Part shown: positions 35,984-45,129 of the stretch, one piece after another
How the letters are laid out: every line of letters begins with the position of its first letter
Position numbering within the stretch: position 1 is the stretch's first letter
From: Truepera sp965215315
GTDB taxonomy: Bacteria; Deinococcota; Deinococci; Deinococcales; Trueperaceae
Direction: 5' to 3'
Assembly: GCA_965215315.1 (NCBI GenBank)
Contig: CBDCDB010000008.1
Location: forward strand, 3,348,001 to 3,412,000
DNA length: 64,000 nucleotides
The notes under the pieces: generated by a model
Told to the model about the DNA's origin: nothing
Seen by the model: only the letters and a program-made list of their open reading frames with translations
The model's database searches: none
Made by a program: the position numbers and the translations under genes

Positions 35984-36630
35984 GAATCGTTATTGCCGGT
36001 GCCGGAGAGGTGGGCGAACAGCTCCTTAGAACGCTCTCGCAGGCTGAAGACAACGAAATCGTGATCGTTGACCGCGACGAGGCGCGAACCGACGTGCTCG
36101 CTTCGGAGTTTGATACGTTAGCCGTTTATGGCGACGCGACCCACCCGGAAGTTTTAGAAAAAGCGCAGATTCGCAGGGCCGACGCCCTCTTAGCTGTTAC
36201 CGGCATAGACGCCGTGAACGTTGTGATTGCGATGCTGGCTCGCCGCTTTGAGGTGGAAAAAGTGATTGTCAAGCTTGACAGTAACGCCCTGCGCGCCGCC
36301 TGTGAAGAGATCGGGGTGTCAGGCATCGTTACGCCTAAGTTAGCGGCAGTAACTAAGATGCAGGCGCTCTTAGCAGGCTCGGGCGAAGTTGACTTTTCTT
36401 TTCTAACTCAGGGTGCTGTAAAGCTCGTTGAGCTGCAAACCGGTGGGGTTAAAAATCGCCCCCTCGCTGAGCTCGAGCTGCCGAAAGGGGCTTTACTTAT
36501 CAGCATTGTCAGGGAAAACAAGGTTATCTTGCCGGAAGGAAACACAAAGCTCAGGGAAAACGACAGCCTCATCTTTGTGGTAGAAGATGACCGCGTAACC
36601 CGGTCGCTAAAGCGTGCGCTGCACCTGTAG
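35980..36630 (+). CDS. trkA: Trk/Ktr RCK regulatory subunit (NAD/ATP-binding)
   Basis: A 216-residue cytoplasmic gating ring protein. The N-terminal Rossmann domain begins RIVIAGAGEVGEQLLRTLS with IVDRDEAR and DATHPEVLEKA. A C-terminal TrkA_C domain starts near residue 135 (FLTQGAVKLVELQ). The single-RCK size matches KtrA. GTG 35980 overlaps the trkH stop in GTGA, with AAGGAGA at 35969-35975. It controls K uptake by the adjacent channel. Confidence 0.93.
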   Translation: MRIVIAGAGEVGEQLLRTLSQAEDNEIVIVDRDEARTDVLASEFDTLAVYGDATHPEVLEKAQIRRADALLAVTGIDAVNVVIAMLARRFEVEKVIVKLDSNALRAACEEIGVSGIVTPKLAAVTKMQALLAGSGEVDFSFLTQGAVKLVELQTGGVKNRPLAELELPKGALLISIVRENKVILPEGNTKLRENDSLIFVVEDDRVTRSLKRALHL

Positions 36631-36667
36631 TTTGCGCTTGCAACTTGCCCTTAACCGGGCCAAGCCG

Positions 36668-37687
36668 TTACGAAACGCCGACGGTCTCCGGTTCTCTTAG
36701 TTTCTGCGTAATGTCTACGACTGCCTGCCGCGCGTGAACCAGACCGTTCTCGATAAACACGTCGCTGGTGCGGTCGCCAAAGCCTGCCGAACCGATGAAG
36801 TAAAGTCCGGGGACGGTGCTTTCAAAGGTTTCAGGGTTGAGCGTCACCGAATGGTCTTGCGGGTTTCGCTCAACGTTCAAGCTCCCCAAAAAGCTACCGG
36901 GCGCAGCGTAGTAACCGGTCAGGGCGAACGTCACATCTGTGGGAATGGCGAGCGTTTCACCCTGTTTGTCGATAATTACGTCCGTCGGCGTAATCTCCTG
37001 GACGACGCTGTTAAAGTGCGCGGTAATCGAGCCTTCTTTGACGCGGTTCTCGAGGTTCGGTTTAACCCAATATTTAAGCGAGTGCCGGAAATCTTCGCCG
37101 CGGTGAACCATCGTGACCCTAGCTCCGGCGCGGTACAGCTCCAAGGCAGCGTCCGCAGCCGATGAGCCTGCCCCGACAATCGTCACGTTGCGGCCCCAGT
37201 GCAGGTGCGCTTCGTCGAAGTAGTGCGAGACGTTTTCCTGGTCTTCACCGGGAACGCCTAGCATTTTCGGTGTATCAAAATAGCCGGTAGCGACCGCGAC
37301 TCTACGGGCACGAATCGTTTCGGCGGGTTTGTTATCCGGGACAACGCTCAGTTCAAACCCTTCGCTTGTACGCTTCACGTCAGTCACGGGACTGTAAAGC
37401 CGGACGTTCAGCCCTTCGCGCTGCGCGACCTTGCGGTAGTATTCCAACGCTTCACGCCGCGTCGGTTTATCAATTGCCGTTACGAACGGGTGGTCGCCGA
37501 CCTCGAGCCTATCGCTCGTTGTAAAAAAGGTTAGAAAGGTGGGCCAGCGGTAGATGGCGTCAACCATCGCGCCTTTATCGAGCAGAATGTGCGAAAGTCC
37601 GGCACGTTTGGCGCGGATGGCGGCTTCGGTTCCGATGGGGCCAGCGCCGATGATAGCGAGGTCGTAGGTGGGGGAGGGGTCAGACAT
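36668..37687 (-). CDS. ypdA: YpdA-type putative bacillithiol disulfide reductase
   Basis: A 339-residue FAD/NADPH enzyme of the thioredoxin-reductase-like superfamily. The FAD-binding start is YDLAIIGAGPIGTEAAIRA, and the NADPH-binding GxGxxA is NVTIVGAGSSAADAALELYR. ATGYFDTPKMLGVPGE and the C-terminal IGSAGFGDRTSDVFIENGLV fit YpdA (Bdr). The CxxC of thioredoxin reductase is missing, as expected. It recycles oxidised bacillithiol in low-GC Gram-positives and Deinococcota, so this lineage probably makes bacillithiol. Confidence 0.9.
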   Translation of the reverse strand: MSDPSPTYDLAIIGAGPIGTEAAIRAKRAGLSHILLDKGAMVDAIYRWPTFLTFFTTSDRLEVGDHPFVTAIDKPTRREALEYYRKVAQREGLNVRLYSPVTDVKRTSEGFELSVVPDNKPAETIRARRVAVATGYFDTPKMLGVPGEDQENVSHYFDEAHLHWGRNVTIVGAGSSAADAALELYRAGARVTMVHRGEDFRHSLKYWVKPNLENRVKEGSITAHFNSVVQEITPTDVIIDKQGETLAIPTDVTFALTGYYAAPGSFLGSLNVERNPQDHSVTLNPETFESTVPGLYFIGSAGFGDRTSDVFIENGLVHARQAVVDITQKLREPETVGVS

Positions 37688-37802
37688 ACCTGTATGGTAG
37701 CAAGCTCAGGCTCGAGCCTTCGGGCAGAAGGCTACACATGAGAGACGTTCAAAGGGCGGCGCAGCGTGCCGGAAGCTCGAGTAACAATACAACGGTTCTG
37801 GC

Positions 37803-38165
37803 CTAAAAGCTCACCAGCAGGTCGATTAAGCCTGATAAACTGGCACCGCCAATCAAAATCCAGGAAAATGCCGACCCGAACTCATTTTTGGGATGTGCGA
37901 GAAGCAGAAGATGCAAAACGACGTGAACGATGAAAAAAATGTCGAGTCCTTTGATCAAGCCTCTGTTGAGGTCATCCTTGCTGTAAAGCTCGAGAAACAA
38001 AAGGGTCAATAAAGGTATATGTAGCGCCGTAAAAACCAGGTAGCCCCACCTTTCCGGCAACCAAAAGGTGAGGGGAAGTATTCGCCACTCACGCTGTTTC
38101 ACGGCGTCAAGTTCGTGCGTCAAGATTAACGCGAGGCTAGCGAAGAAGAAAAAGTGGGATTCCAT
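37803..38165 (-). CDS. Four-helix membrane protein (DUF6713-like)
   Basis: A 120-residue protein with a HELDAVKQREWRILPL motif just after the first helix, then ERWGYLVFTALHIPLLTLLF and two further helices. The HELDA-W arrangement resembles a small uncharacterised membrane family (DUF6713); function unknown. It is followed upstream on the same strand by two more small membrane proteins, and the three may form one operon. Confidence 0.65.
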   Translation of the reverse strand: MESHFFFFASLALILTHELDAVKQREWRILPLTFWLPERWGYLVFTALHIPLLTLLFLELYSKDDLNRGLIKGLDIFFIVHVVLHLLLLAHPKNEFGSAFSWILIGGASLSGLIDLLVSF

Positions 38166-38179
38166 ACTCGAGATTTCTC

Positions 38180-38554
38180 TTAAAGCTGTTGGTAAAGGTA
38201 AGCAGCGAGGCCGACGATAAGACAGAATAGGGCAACGACGTCAACTGCAAAGACACGCGCGATTTGCGCGTTGTAACCGCCCACAGACCACGCCAGCCAC
38301 AAAAACGAACCGACGCTGACGAAACCGGCTATGAAAGCGACGAGCTGATACTGAGGTATAAAGACAGCCAGAACGAAGAAAGCGCCGAGAAGCCCGAAAA
38401 GTACCGCCCGGTGACGCATCAAAATAACGAGGTTGGCGTCTTGTAAAGGTGCGCCGTAGAGGGTCTCGAGCTGCGTCTTACCGAGCACGCCGGTCAATGG
38501 TAAAAGGTCGATGACGCCGACAACGACAAACGTGGCTGCTATGAGGTAACGCAT
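38180..38554 (-). CDS. Small membrane protein, four helices
   Basis: ATG 38554 (MRYLIAATFVVVGVIDLLPL) is preferred to the in-frame ATG 38575, which lies inside the end of the upstream gene; an AGCGGTGAG box precedes 38554. The protein has 124 residues and four hydrophobic segments. The TLYG and MRHRAVLFGLLGAFFVLAVF segments are reminiscent of small DoxX-like membrane proteins, but no firm family is claimed. Confidence 0.6.
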   Translation of the reverse strand: MRYLIAATFVVVGVIDLLPLTGVLGKTQLETLYGAPLQDANLVILMRHRAVLFGLLGAFFVLAVFIPQYQLVAFIAGFVSVGSFLWLAWSVGGYNAQIARVFAVDVVALFCLIVGLAAYLYQQL

Positions 38555-38558
38555 AAAC

Positions 38559-38906
38559 TCACCGCTCAGGCGCATTCGGACTGCGCATCGACCAGGCGAT
38601 CAGCATTCCCATCCCGGCACCCTAAAAGATAAACCCTGCCCCGTACCGGGCGTGTGTTTCGGTGCTGCCATACCATTCGCTCAGAAATGTAAACACAAAG
38701 CCGTCTAGTAGCAGCGCCGGAAAAGTCGCCAGCGAAACGGCTTCAAAGACCGTTTGCGGCGTGAGCGAAACGCCTCTTTTTAGAAGCGCGACGAAGCTGT
38801 AGGTCAGCGGAACCGTCAGCAGAAAGAGCAGCGCACTCCTGAACCCGCCGTCAAACGCCCAAGAGATAGCCCGAACGACGAAGACGAAAACGAGCCACAG
38901 AAACAC
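38559..38906 (-). pseudogene. DUF5367-like membrane protein with a TAG in place of Trp
   Basis: The open frame from ATG 38906 ends at TAG 38622-38624 after RYGAGFIF. Read through, it continues GAGMGMLIAWSMRSPNAPER to TGA 38559-38561, which lies just before the next gene's start. A TGG-to-TAG change explains this. LLFLLTVPLTYSFVALLKRG and LATFPALLLDGFVFTFLSEW show the four-helix DUF5367-like plan. The missing last helix may make it non-functional. Confidence 0.55.
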
Positions 38907-39071
38907 GCCTACCGCTACCGAACCTTCTGACCTGTACTCAAGGTAGGCACAGTTTCGTTTTGCTTGACGTTTTTTGGATTTGTACTCACCGTATCCATGT
39001 TTCTGCTCCTTTGCTCGAGTGGGTTGATACCTGTTCTAAAATGCCGAATCGGGATTTTTACCAGCTGTCTT

Positions 39072-39641
39072 TTACGGGTTAACGTGTTGTAACTCCTCCT
39101 TACCGATCAAGCTGGCAAAAGCTTCAAAAGAAGCGTCGGTACGCCTAAAGTCGTTTGTGACGAGCCGGTCGAGCAGCAGACCCGAAAAGGCGTTGACAAT
39201 TAAGTTGGCGGTCGTGGCGTCACAGTTAGGGAGACGGCCCTGTGTGAAACCGACCCAGCCGTTCAGGGTCTGATGGGCAAATTCGGTATAAAGCGCGTTG
39301 CCGTTCATGGCCTGCACCTCGACTTCAAACAGGAGTTTGACAAAAGGGACAAAGCTCTCTGAAGTGAACCATCCCCAGAGGCTCATCAGCTCGGCTTGGG
39401 TGTTCGCCTCCGGTTCCGGACTGCTGCTCAGGATGGCGATTTGCTTGGTTTGTGCGAGCGTCAGCGCTCCTACAATCAACTGTTCTTTAGAACCGAAATG
39501 ATAGATGAGCATCCGTGCGTTGGTACCGGTGGCGTCTGCTAAAGGGCGGAGGCTGAAGTTGCTGATACCGTTTTTGAGAAGGTACTCGAGAACCCTTTCG
39601 AGCAAAGCTGCTTTGATGGTGGGGTCGGAGTCTTTGACCAT
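39072..39641 (-). CDS. TetR-family transcriptional regulator
   Basis: A 189-residue regulator. ATG 39641 (MVKDSDPTIKAALLERVLEY) is taken as start; the frame is open to 39677. The N-terminal helix-turn-helix is FSLRPLADATGTNARMLIYH with FGSKEQLIVG. The C-terminal domain is an unclassified ligand-binding domain ending LIGKEELQHVNP. Its likely targets are the small membrane genes downstream at 37.8-38.9 kb on the same strand or itself (inference). The MFS gene upstream has its own regulator on the far side. Confidence 0.85.
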   Translation of the reverse strand: MVKDSDPTIKAALLERVLEYLLKNGISNFSLRPLADATGTNARMLIYHFGSKEQLIVGALTLAQTKQIAILSSSPEPEANTQAELMSLWGWFTSESFVPFVKLLFEVEVQAMNGNALYTEFAHQTLNGWVGFTQGRLPNCDATTANLIVNAFSGLLLDRLVTNDFRRTDASFEAFASLIGKEELQHVNP

Positions 39642-40321
39642 AACTGAAACGCTCGTTACGTGTAACAAGTGTTTCATATTCGAATACGGGTGTCAAGGCT
39701 TTGAGATTTTCGCTGTCTTTCGGTGTTGAAATTAGAGCCGACGCACCGCAGGTACAAGCAGTCCTATAAGTGCCAGAAAAACGGTTGCCAACCCGTAAAC
39801 TAAAATCAAGGGTGAAGTACCAAAATGCTCAGCTAAAAAACCAGTTAAGACGAACCCGACAGGTAGCAGCGCAAACGACCCCAGCATGTCGAGACTGAAC
39901 ACGCGCCCTAGCATCTCTTCCGGAATCTGCGTTTGAACAGTTGTCTCCCACACGACGCCGAACACGGTGAGGCTTGCGCCGACCCACGCCATCGCACCGA
40001 CGCCGACGATGATATGCGGCGCGAACCCCACACCGACCAGGCCCAACCCAGTGGCGGCAACGGCAAGGTAAGCGGCCCAACCTCTCCGCCGCAAGGTTAT
40101 CCGGTTGAGCACGAGCGCCGTGACCAACGCACCCGCCGCCATCCCGGATAAAAGCCAGCCGAGCGACACCGCACCTGCAAAACGGGTTTCGGCGAGAAGG
40201 GGTAAAAGCACAGTCATAATCCCGGCGGTAAAGATATTGACGAAGGAAAAGAGAACGATTGTCACCCACAGCCAACGTAAGCCAGCCACATACCGAAAGC
40301 CTGCCCTCAGGTCGTGCCTAG

Positions 40322-41149
40322 AAGCCATCTCAAAAACGCCTAAGCAGTAATTTGATGCAGCCGAGATGCAGGAAGGCCAAGAAGTTTAGGGAGTGATGTT
40401 CATAGCGAACGACCAGACGGCGAAAGTTGCCGAGGTGGGCGAATAGCCGTTCAATCTTCCAGCGCCGTTTGTAGCGCCTCAGTTTACGTCCATCTTGCGT
40501 CTTGGCTTTTTTACGGTTTCTTCGGTGAGGCGCAATCATTTCAACACCTGCTTCGGCGAGTTCAGCGTCAAGCGGATCACTGTCATACGCTTTGTCACCG
40601 ATTAACTTGTCGGGTTTGCCGCTGACGTGTCGAGATGCGAGAGTCGCGTGTACCAACCGGACCTCATGTGGGCTAGCAGACGTAACGTGCAGGGCGAGGC
40701 AAGTACCACCAGCGTCCGATACCGCCATGACTTTGCTACCCTTACCCCGTTTAGTCTTACCAACTGCTGACCCCCTTTTTTCGCAGCCACAAAGGTACCG
40801 TCGATAAAGCATTCCGACAAGTCGAGTTTGCCCCGCTGCAGGGGGTCATGCGCTAAAGTCTCTAGAATCTGCCGCAACACGCCGTTTCTCTCCCATTCTT
40901 GAAAGCGCCGATGGCACGTCTGATAGGGCGGATAGCGCTCGGGTAAATCAGCCCACTGTGCGCCCGTTCGTAATATCCAGCAGATGCCCTTAAGTATCGC
41001 TCGTGGTTCTCGTCTGGGACGGCCTTTGCCATCTTTGCGTCGAGCTGGTTCGGGAATGAGCGGCCCTAGTACTTCCCACTGTTCATCGGTGAGTTCCATA
41101 CCACCGTTCTAACAGCTATGCAGCTGACTATTCGTTTTTGAGATGGCTT
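40322..41149 (-). mobile_element. IS5-family (IS427-like) element, copy 1
   Basis: 828 bp, ends AAGCCATCTCAAAAACG as perfect inverted repeats, flanked by CTAG on both sides (40318-40321 and 41150-41153), the YTAR target of this family. It lies in the MFS gene. The encoded proteins are identical residue for residue with those of the copy at 45130-45957, which has the opposite orientation. Confidence 0.95.
40330..41099 (-). CDS. IS5-family transposase, -1 frameshift, copy 1
   Basis: Frame A (41099-40602) begins MELTDEQWEVLGPLIPEPAR and holds FIDGTFVAAKKG with the first Asp. Frame B continues KTKRGKGSKVMAVSDAGG, GDKAYDSDPLD (second Asp) and RRYKRRWKIERLFAHL (Glu). The join is at GCGAAAAAAGGGGG: slipping back one base gives GSAVGKTKRGKGSK. 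The 770 nt plus one re-read base is 257 codons. The intact DDE triad and identical twin suggest a recently active element. Confidence 0.9.
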
Positions 41150-41796
41150 CTAGTAACCCGAAGAAATCCCGGTTTGACGCTCTACCGAGCGAGGCCGCAT
41201 CGCCAAAAGACAAAGTGCGCCCAGCACAAACGTCAGCGCGTCGAAACCGAGCGCTAAGCTTAGGCTGCCGAGTGTGATAAGCAAGCCCCCGAGCGGCGGC
41301 CCGAGGATGCCTGCGAGTTCCGAAGCGAACGAGCGCACGGCGTTGGCCTGGGGTAGTACCTCTCGAGGGACGAGTTGCGGCGTGATGCTCATCGCTGCAG
41401 GCATAAAAAACGCGCTCAGCAGACCGAACACTCCGGAGAGAATGTAGAGATGGGTCAGCTCGAGCCTTCCACCCAACATCAGCACCAGGACGACCCCCAG
41501 CAAAATTGCGTGAAGTACATTGCTTACGAGCATCGTTAGACGCCTCGGAACTCTATCAACCAAAACCCCGCCGGTCAGTAAAAAGAGCAGTTGCGGTACC
41601 GAATAGACCGCCAGTACCCGCCCGATTTCGCCCGCGCTGCCGCCCAACTCGAGCACTAAAAACGGCAGCGCCACACTGTACACGCGGTCGCCCAGAAGTG
41701 AAATACTCTGACCGAGCCAGAACCAGACGAACGGGGCGTGCCGGAGGGGGTGGGGTGCTGTAGCCATACCCTTAGTTTTGGGCTAAGCTGCTCTCA

Positions 41797-42447
41797 GTGA
41801 CAGAGAAGGGTGAAAGTAGACCGTTGACGGTTACGACGCCCGAAGCTGCGCGAATGTTGCTCGAGCCCAAACATGCCCGTTTTATCGCCCCTTTTCTCGG
41901 ACGCGAACGGCTTGTCGCAGAAGTTGCCCAAGAAATCGGTGCGCCGCTCAGCACGACGTTCCGGCACGTAACCCACTACTGCGAGGTCGGTATTTTAGAG
42001 ATTACGCGGCAGCAAACCCGTAAAGGTCGTGCGCTTAAATTTTACCGAACCGTTGCCGACGCCTTTTTCGTCCCGAACCGTTTGCGGATAAACCCTGAGA
42101 ATGCTTGGCTGGACGAGTTTGAACGTACGACGAGACGGGGTATCGAACACGCTTACGGCGAACACCTAGCAGATTGGGGTGAACTCATCTTTCGCAACGA
42201 GGCGGGGATTTTCACAATCAACCTAGCTAAAACGCCGGGACAACCCGTGACTTCACTGGAGCCGGACGCGCCCGCGATGTTGACCACGGCTCACGACGCC
42301 ATCTATTTGGACTTTGCCGACGCTAAACGTTTACAGCGTGACCTACACGAGTTGCTTGAGACCTACGCGGCGAAAGAGGGGGCGCAGCGCTACCTGCTGC
42401 GGCTCGGCTTGGTACCGCTGCCGGAAGATGTTGAGCTGATTCTCTGA
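41797..42447 (+). CDS. Helix-turn-helix regulator (ArsR-like), divergent from the MFS gene
   Basis: A 216-residue protein starting at GTG 41797. The N-terminal winged helix reads ARFIAPFLGRERLVAEVAQE with APLSTTFRHVTHYCEVGILE. The rest is a C-terminal sensing part of unknown type. Only 29 bp separate it from the MFS start, so it very likely controls that exporter and itself. With the exporter broken by IS5 its main target is lost. Confidence 0.8.
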   Translation: MTEKGESRPLTVTTPEAARMLLEPKHARFIAPFLGRERLVAEVAQEIGAPLSTTFRHVTHYCEVGILEITRQQTRKGRALKFYRTVADAFFVPNRLRINPENAWLDEFERTTRRGIEHAYGEHLADWGELIFRNEAGIFTINLAKTPGQPVTSLEPDAPAMLTTAHDAIYLDFADAKRLQRDLHELLETYAAKEGAQRYLLRLGLVPLPEDVELIL

Positions 42448-42463
42448 GGTTGTGTTAGACCTG

Positions 42464-43123
42464 TCAAACCGTACTGCTCGGACAAAGCTGCTGCAGCGGA
42501 CACGCCGCACACAAAGGCGTCCGCGCCAGACACACCCGCCGTCCGTGAAAAATCAGGGCGTTGTGAAGAAAAATCCAGCTGTCTTCGGGAAATTGGGTCT
42601 CGAGGTCGGTCTGTACTTTGTCGGGATTCATCGCCGCTGTCAGTCTTAACCGTCTGGACAAACGTCCGACGTGCGTGTCCACTGCAATGGCAGGCCGTCC
42701 GAACGCGTTTGCCAGCACAACCGACGCCGTTTTACGGCCCACACCGGGCAGGCTCAGTACTGAGTCAAAGTCTTCGGGTACCTCGCCGCCAAAACGTTCG
42801 GTCAGGGTTTTCGCTGTCGCCACGCAGTTTTTGGCCTTGTTGCGGTACAGACCGATGCTTTTGATGAACGGGATAACTTCATCTGCTGTTGCTTGCGCCA
42901 GGCTGGGCGCGTCCGGGTAACGAGCAAACAGGGCGGGGGTGGCAGCGTTGACGCTTTTGTCGGTGGCCTGCGCCGAAAGAATCGTCGAGATAAGCAGTTC
43001 AAAGGGGTTGCGGTGACTGAGTTCAGTTTGGGCGTCGGGGTAGGTTTCTTTAAGGATGTCTAAAACAGCCTGCGTGCGGCTCGGCTCGGTCTTCGGTTCG
43101 GTTTTCGGTGGGCTCGAGGTCAT
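42464..43123 (-). CDS. nth: Endonuclease III (DNA glycosylase/AP lyase)
   Basis: A 219-residue base-excision repair enzyme that removes oxidised pyrimidines and nicks abasic sites. The helix-hairpin-helix and catalytic Lys are in LPGVGRKTASVVLANAFGRP, with the catalytic Asp in AIAVDTHVGRLSRRL. The C-terminal iron-sulfur loop has four Cys in CLARTPLCAACPLQQLC (C-x6-C-x2-C-x5-C). Length is typical. It is divergent from the folate-type gene at 43148. Confidence 0.95.
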   Translation of the reverse strand: MTSSPPKTEPKTEPSRTQAVLDILKETYPDAQTELSHRNPFELLISTILSAQATDKSVNAATPALFARYPDAPSLAQATADEVIPFIKSIGLYRNKAKNCVATAKTLTERFGGEVPEDFDSVLSLPGVGRKTASVVLANAFGRPAIAVDTHVGRLSRRLRLTAAMNPDKVQTDLETQFPEDSWIFLHNALIFHGRRVCLARTPLCAACPLQQLCPSSTV

Positions 43124-43147
43124 CCCCTCATTATGTAGGATATAAAG

Positions 43148-43768
43148 GTGACAGACGGAAGTTCCGACATCGGCAGCTCACAGCTCTCTGATTATTCCCC
43201 CGGCGCAGTCCGTGACTTTGTTTGGGGTGAGCTTTCTCGGCGGCGGCAGGTCGGTTATCCACTACCGCCGCACGGTCATCACCCGAACTTTACCGGGGCG
43301 GCAAAGGCGGCGACGCTACTTTTAGCCTATTTGCTCAAGGCTCAAACCCTCACCCCTGGTCAAACTGTCCTCTGCTACCCGGATATGGTACTCAAACCGC
43401 TGCGTAAACGGTTGCTCGAGGCTGGTCTAAGTGTCGTCGTGCCCGCACAACACGGCGAGCATTACAGGTTGCTAAAAAGTGGCGTGGTCAATCCCGTAAA
43501 CGCGTCTTCGATTGCCGGAGCCGAACGCGAAGGCGAAGACCACGCTATGCTCCCCGAAGTCAGTTTTGTCTTTATCGCGTGTGTTGCGCTCAGTCCGGTT
43601 GGTGAGGTTTTGACCAAAGGCTACGGTTTTACGCTGCCGCAAGAGGTTTTGGGACTACCTTCGGCTACCGTTGTTCACCTGCTACAAATTGTTCCGGAGC
43701 TTGAGCCTGACGCGCCGCCAGTCACCCTTTTTGCGACACCCGAAGACGTGTCTGTAAAAAGTGTATAA
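43148..43768 (+). CDS. 5-formyltetrahydrofolate cyclo-ligase-family protein
   Basis: A 206-residue protein starting at GTG 43148. The N-terminal part has VRDFVWGELSRRR and FTGAAKAATLLLAYLLKAQT. The conserved core is VLCYPDMVLKPLRKRLLEAG. The end has FIACVALSPVGEVLTKGYGF, the ADP/folate-binding pattern. It fits the MTHFSD-like branch more than classic YgfA, which has VPGVAF and G-Y-G-G-G-Y-Y-D; here the closing loop is KGYGFT only. A folate-salvage activity is therefore uncertain. Confidence 0.75.
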   Translation: MTDGSSDIGSSQLSDYSPGAVRDFVWGELSRRRQVGYPLPPHGHHPNFTGAAKAATLLLAYLLKAQTLTPGQTVLCYPDMVLKPLRKRLLEAGLSVVVPAQHGEHYRLLKSGVVNPVNASSIAGAEREGEDHAMLPEVSFVFIACVALSPVGEVLTKGYGFTLPQEVLGLPSATVVHLLQIVPELEPDAPPVTLFATPEDVSVKSV

Positions 43769-43841
43769 GCACTTGACAAGGATAAAACCACAAGTAAAAA
43801 ATCCGTCAGCCGTTTCCGGCGCTGCTCTATAAACTTAGCTC

Positions 43842-45071
43842 ATGCCCGCCTACGCCTACAAAGCTCGAGACCGCAGCGGTAAACTCGTCGAAGCGGTGAT
43901 GGAAGCCGCGTCCCAACGTGACGTTGCTGCAAACCTACGTGAAAAAGGGCTGATCCCCACCGACATCGCCGTCCCTAAAACTGGTATGCAAGCTGACATC
44001 AAGCTTCCTGCCTGGCTGGACATCGGCGGGAAAACCAGCTTGCGCGACGTTACGGTGTTCAGTCGGCAGTTCGCCACCGTCATCAACGCCGGTCTGCCGG
44101 TCGTGCAGTCGCTCGCTATTTTGCAAAAACAGGCGGAAAAAGCCAGCCTTAAAGACGCCCTCAAAAAAATCCGTGAAGAGGTTGAATCGGGCCTGCCACT
44201 CTCCGAAGCGATGAGTAAACACCCGAAGATCTTTAACCGGCTCTACGTCTACTTGGTACGCGCCGGGGAAGCTTCAGGTAATTTGGACGGCATCTTGGAG
44301 CGCGTTGCCAGTTATCAGGAGAAACAAGCAGCACTGCGCGGCAAACTCAAAAGCGCGATGACCTACCCCGGCGTCGTGCTGACGATTGCTCTCGGCGTGA
44401 CCTACTTTTTGCTGACCGGGATTGTGCCGCAGTTTGCGGGTATCTTGACACAGCTCGGCGGCGAACTGCCGGTTATCACCAAAATCCTGATGGCTTTAAG
44501 CGGCTTTTTAACGAATCAGTGGTGGGTACTGGTGCTGCTGATCGGCGGCACCATTGGCGGCATTACGCTTTTTTACCGCACCAATCAGGGTAAACACGCG
44601 ATTGACGGCCTACTTCTAAAAACGCCGGTGGTCGGCAACCTGATTCAAAAGGCGGCGATTGCAAGCTTTTCCAACACCTTTGGCCTGCTCCTAAAAAGCG
44701 GTGTGAACATCATCGAAGCGATTGAGATTACGAAGGGCACAGCGGGCAATATCATCATTGAAGACGTGCTCGAGGAAGCCAAACAGTCGGTGCAGCGCGG
44801 CGAACAGATTAGCGCGACGCTCATCAACCGGCCCAAAATCTTCCCGCCGCTGGTCAGCTCGATGATTTCCATCGGAGAAGAAACCGGGAACGTCGACGCG
44901 ATGATGGAGAAGATTGCGAGTTTTTACGAGCGTGAGGTCAACGAGGCCATCGAAGGTCTAACAGCAGCTTTAGAGCCGATGCTCATCGTATTTTTGGGCG
45001 GCGTGGTCGGGTTTATCGTTGCGGGGATGTTCCTGCCGATGTTTGCGATTATGGGGCAGCTGAGCGGCTGA
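43842..45071 (+). CDS. pilC: Type IV pilus inner-membrane platform protein PilC
   Basis: A 409-residue protein of the GspF/PilC family. The start YAYKARDRSGKLVEAVMEAA is the family hallmark. Two GspF domains follow, each with a long cytoplasmic bundle and membrane helices: FSRQFATVINAGLPVVQSLA with ERVASYQEKQAALRGKLKSA in the first, and FSNTFGLLLKSGVNIIEAIE with EKIASFYEREVNEAIEGLTA in the second. It couples the PilB/PilT motors to pilus assembly and is needed for twitching and natural transformation in Deinococcota. It stands alone and is followed by a terminator. Confidence 0.95.
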   Translation: MPAYAYKARDRSGKLVEAVMEAASQRDVAANLREKGLIPTDIAVPKTGMQADIKLPAWLDIGGKTSLRDVTVFSRQFATVINAGLPVVQSLAILQKQAEKASLKDALKKIREEVESGLPLSEAMSKHPKIFNRLYVYLVRAGEASGNLDGILERVASYQEKQAALRGKLKSAMTYPGVVLTIALGVTYFLLTGIVPQFAGILTQLGGELPVITKILMALSGFLTNQWWVLVLLIGGTIGGITLFYRTNQGKHAIDGLLLKTPVVGNLIQKAAIASFSNTFGLLLKSGVNIIEAIEITKGTAGNIIIEDVLEEAKQSVQRGEQISATLINRPKIFPPLVSSMISIGEETGNVDAMMEKIASFYEREVNEAIEGLTAALEPMLIVFLGGVVGFIVAGMFLPMFAIMGQLSG

Positions 45072-45092
45072 GCTAAACCTTTACCTGCTTGT

Positions 45093-45120
45093 AACGCGGT
45101 CTGTAAGAGGCCGCGTTTTT
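45093..45120 (+). terminator. Rho-independent terminator after pilC
   Basis: Stem AACGCGG / CCGCGTT with an 11-base loop, followed by a T5 run. The second IS5 copy is inserted only six bases downstream. Confidence 0.8.
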
Positions 45121-45129
45121 GATGTCTAG

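Larger units (their letters stand above)
39732..41767 (-). pseudogene. MFS exporter (EntS-like) split by an IS5 element
   Basis: The N-terminal half (41767-41150) reads APFVWFWLGQSISLLGDRVY and VLVDRVPRRLTMLVSN and ends at TAC-TAG at the insertion. The C-terminal half (to 39732) resumes with HDLRAGFRYVAGLRWLWVTI and MTVLLPLLAETRFAG. Together they make a 12-helix MFS_3/EntS-type exporter. An 828-bp IS5 element lies between, with a CTAG duplication. Removing the element still leaves a one-base phase difference, so the gene may already have been shifted before the insertion. A divergent regulator starts 29 bp away. Confidence 0.88.
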
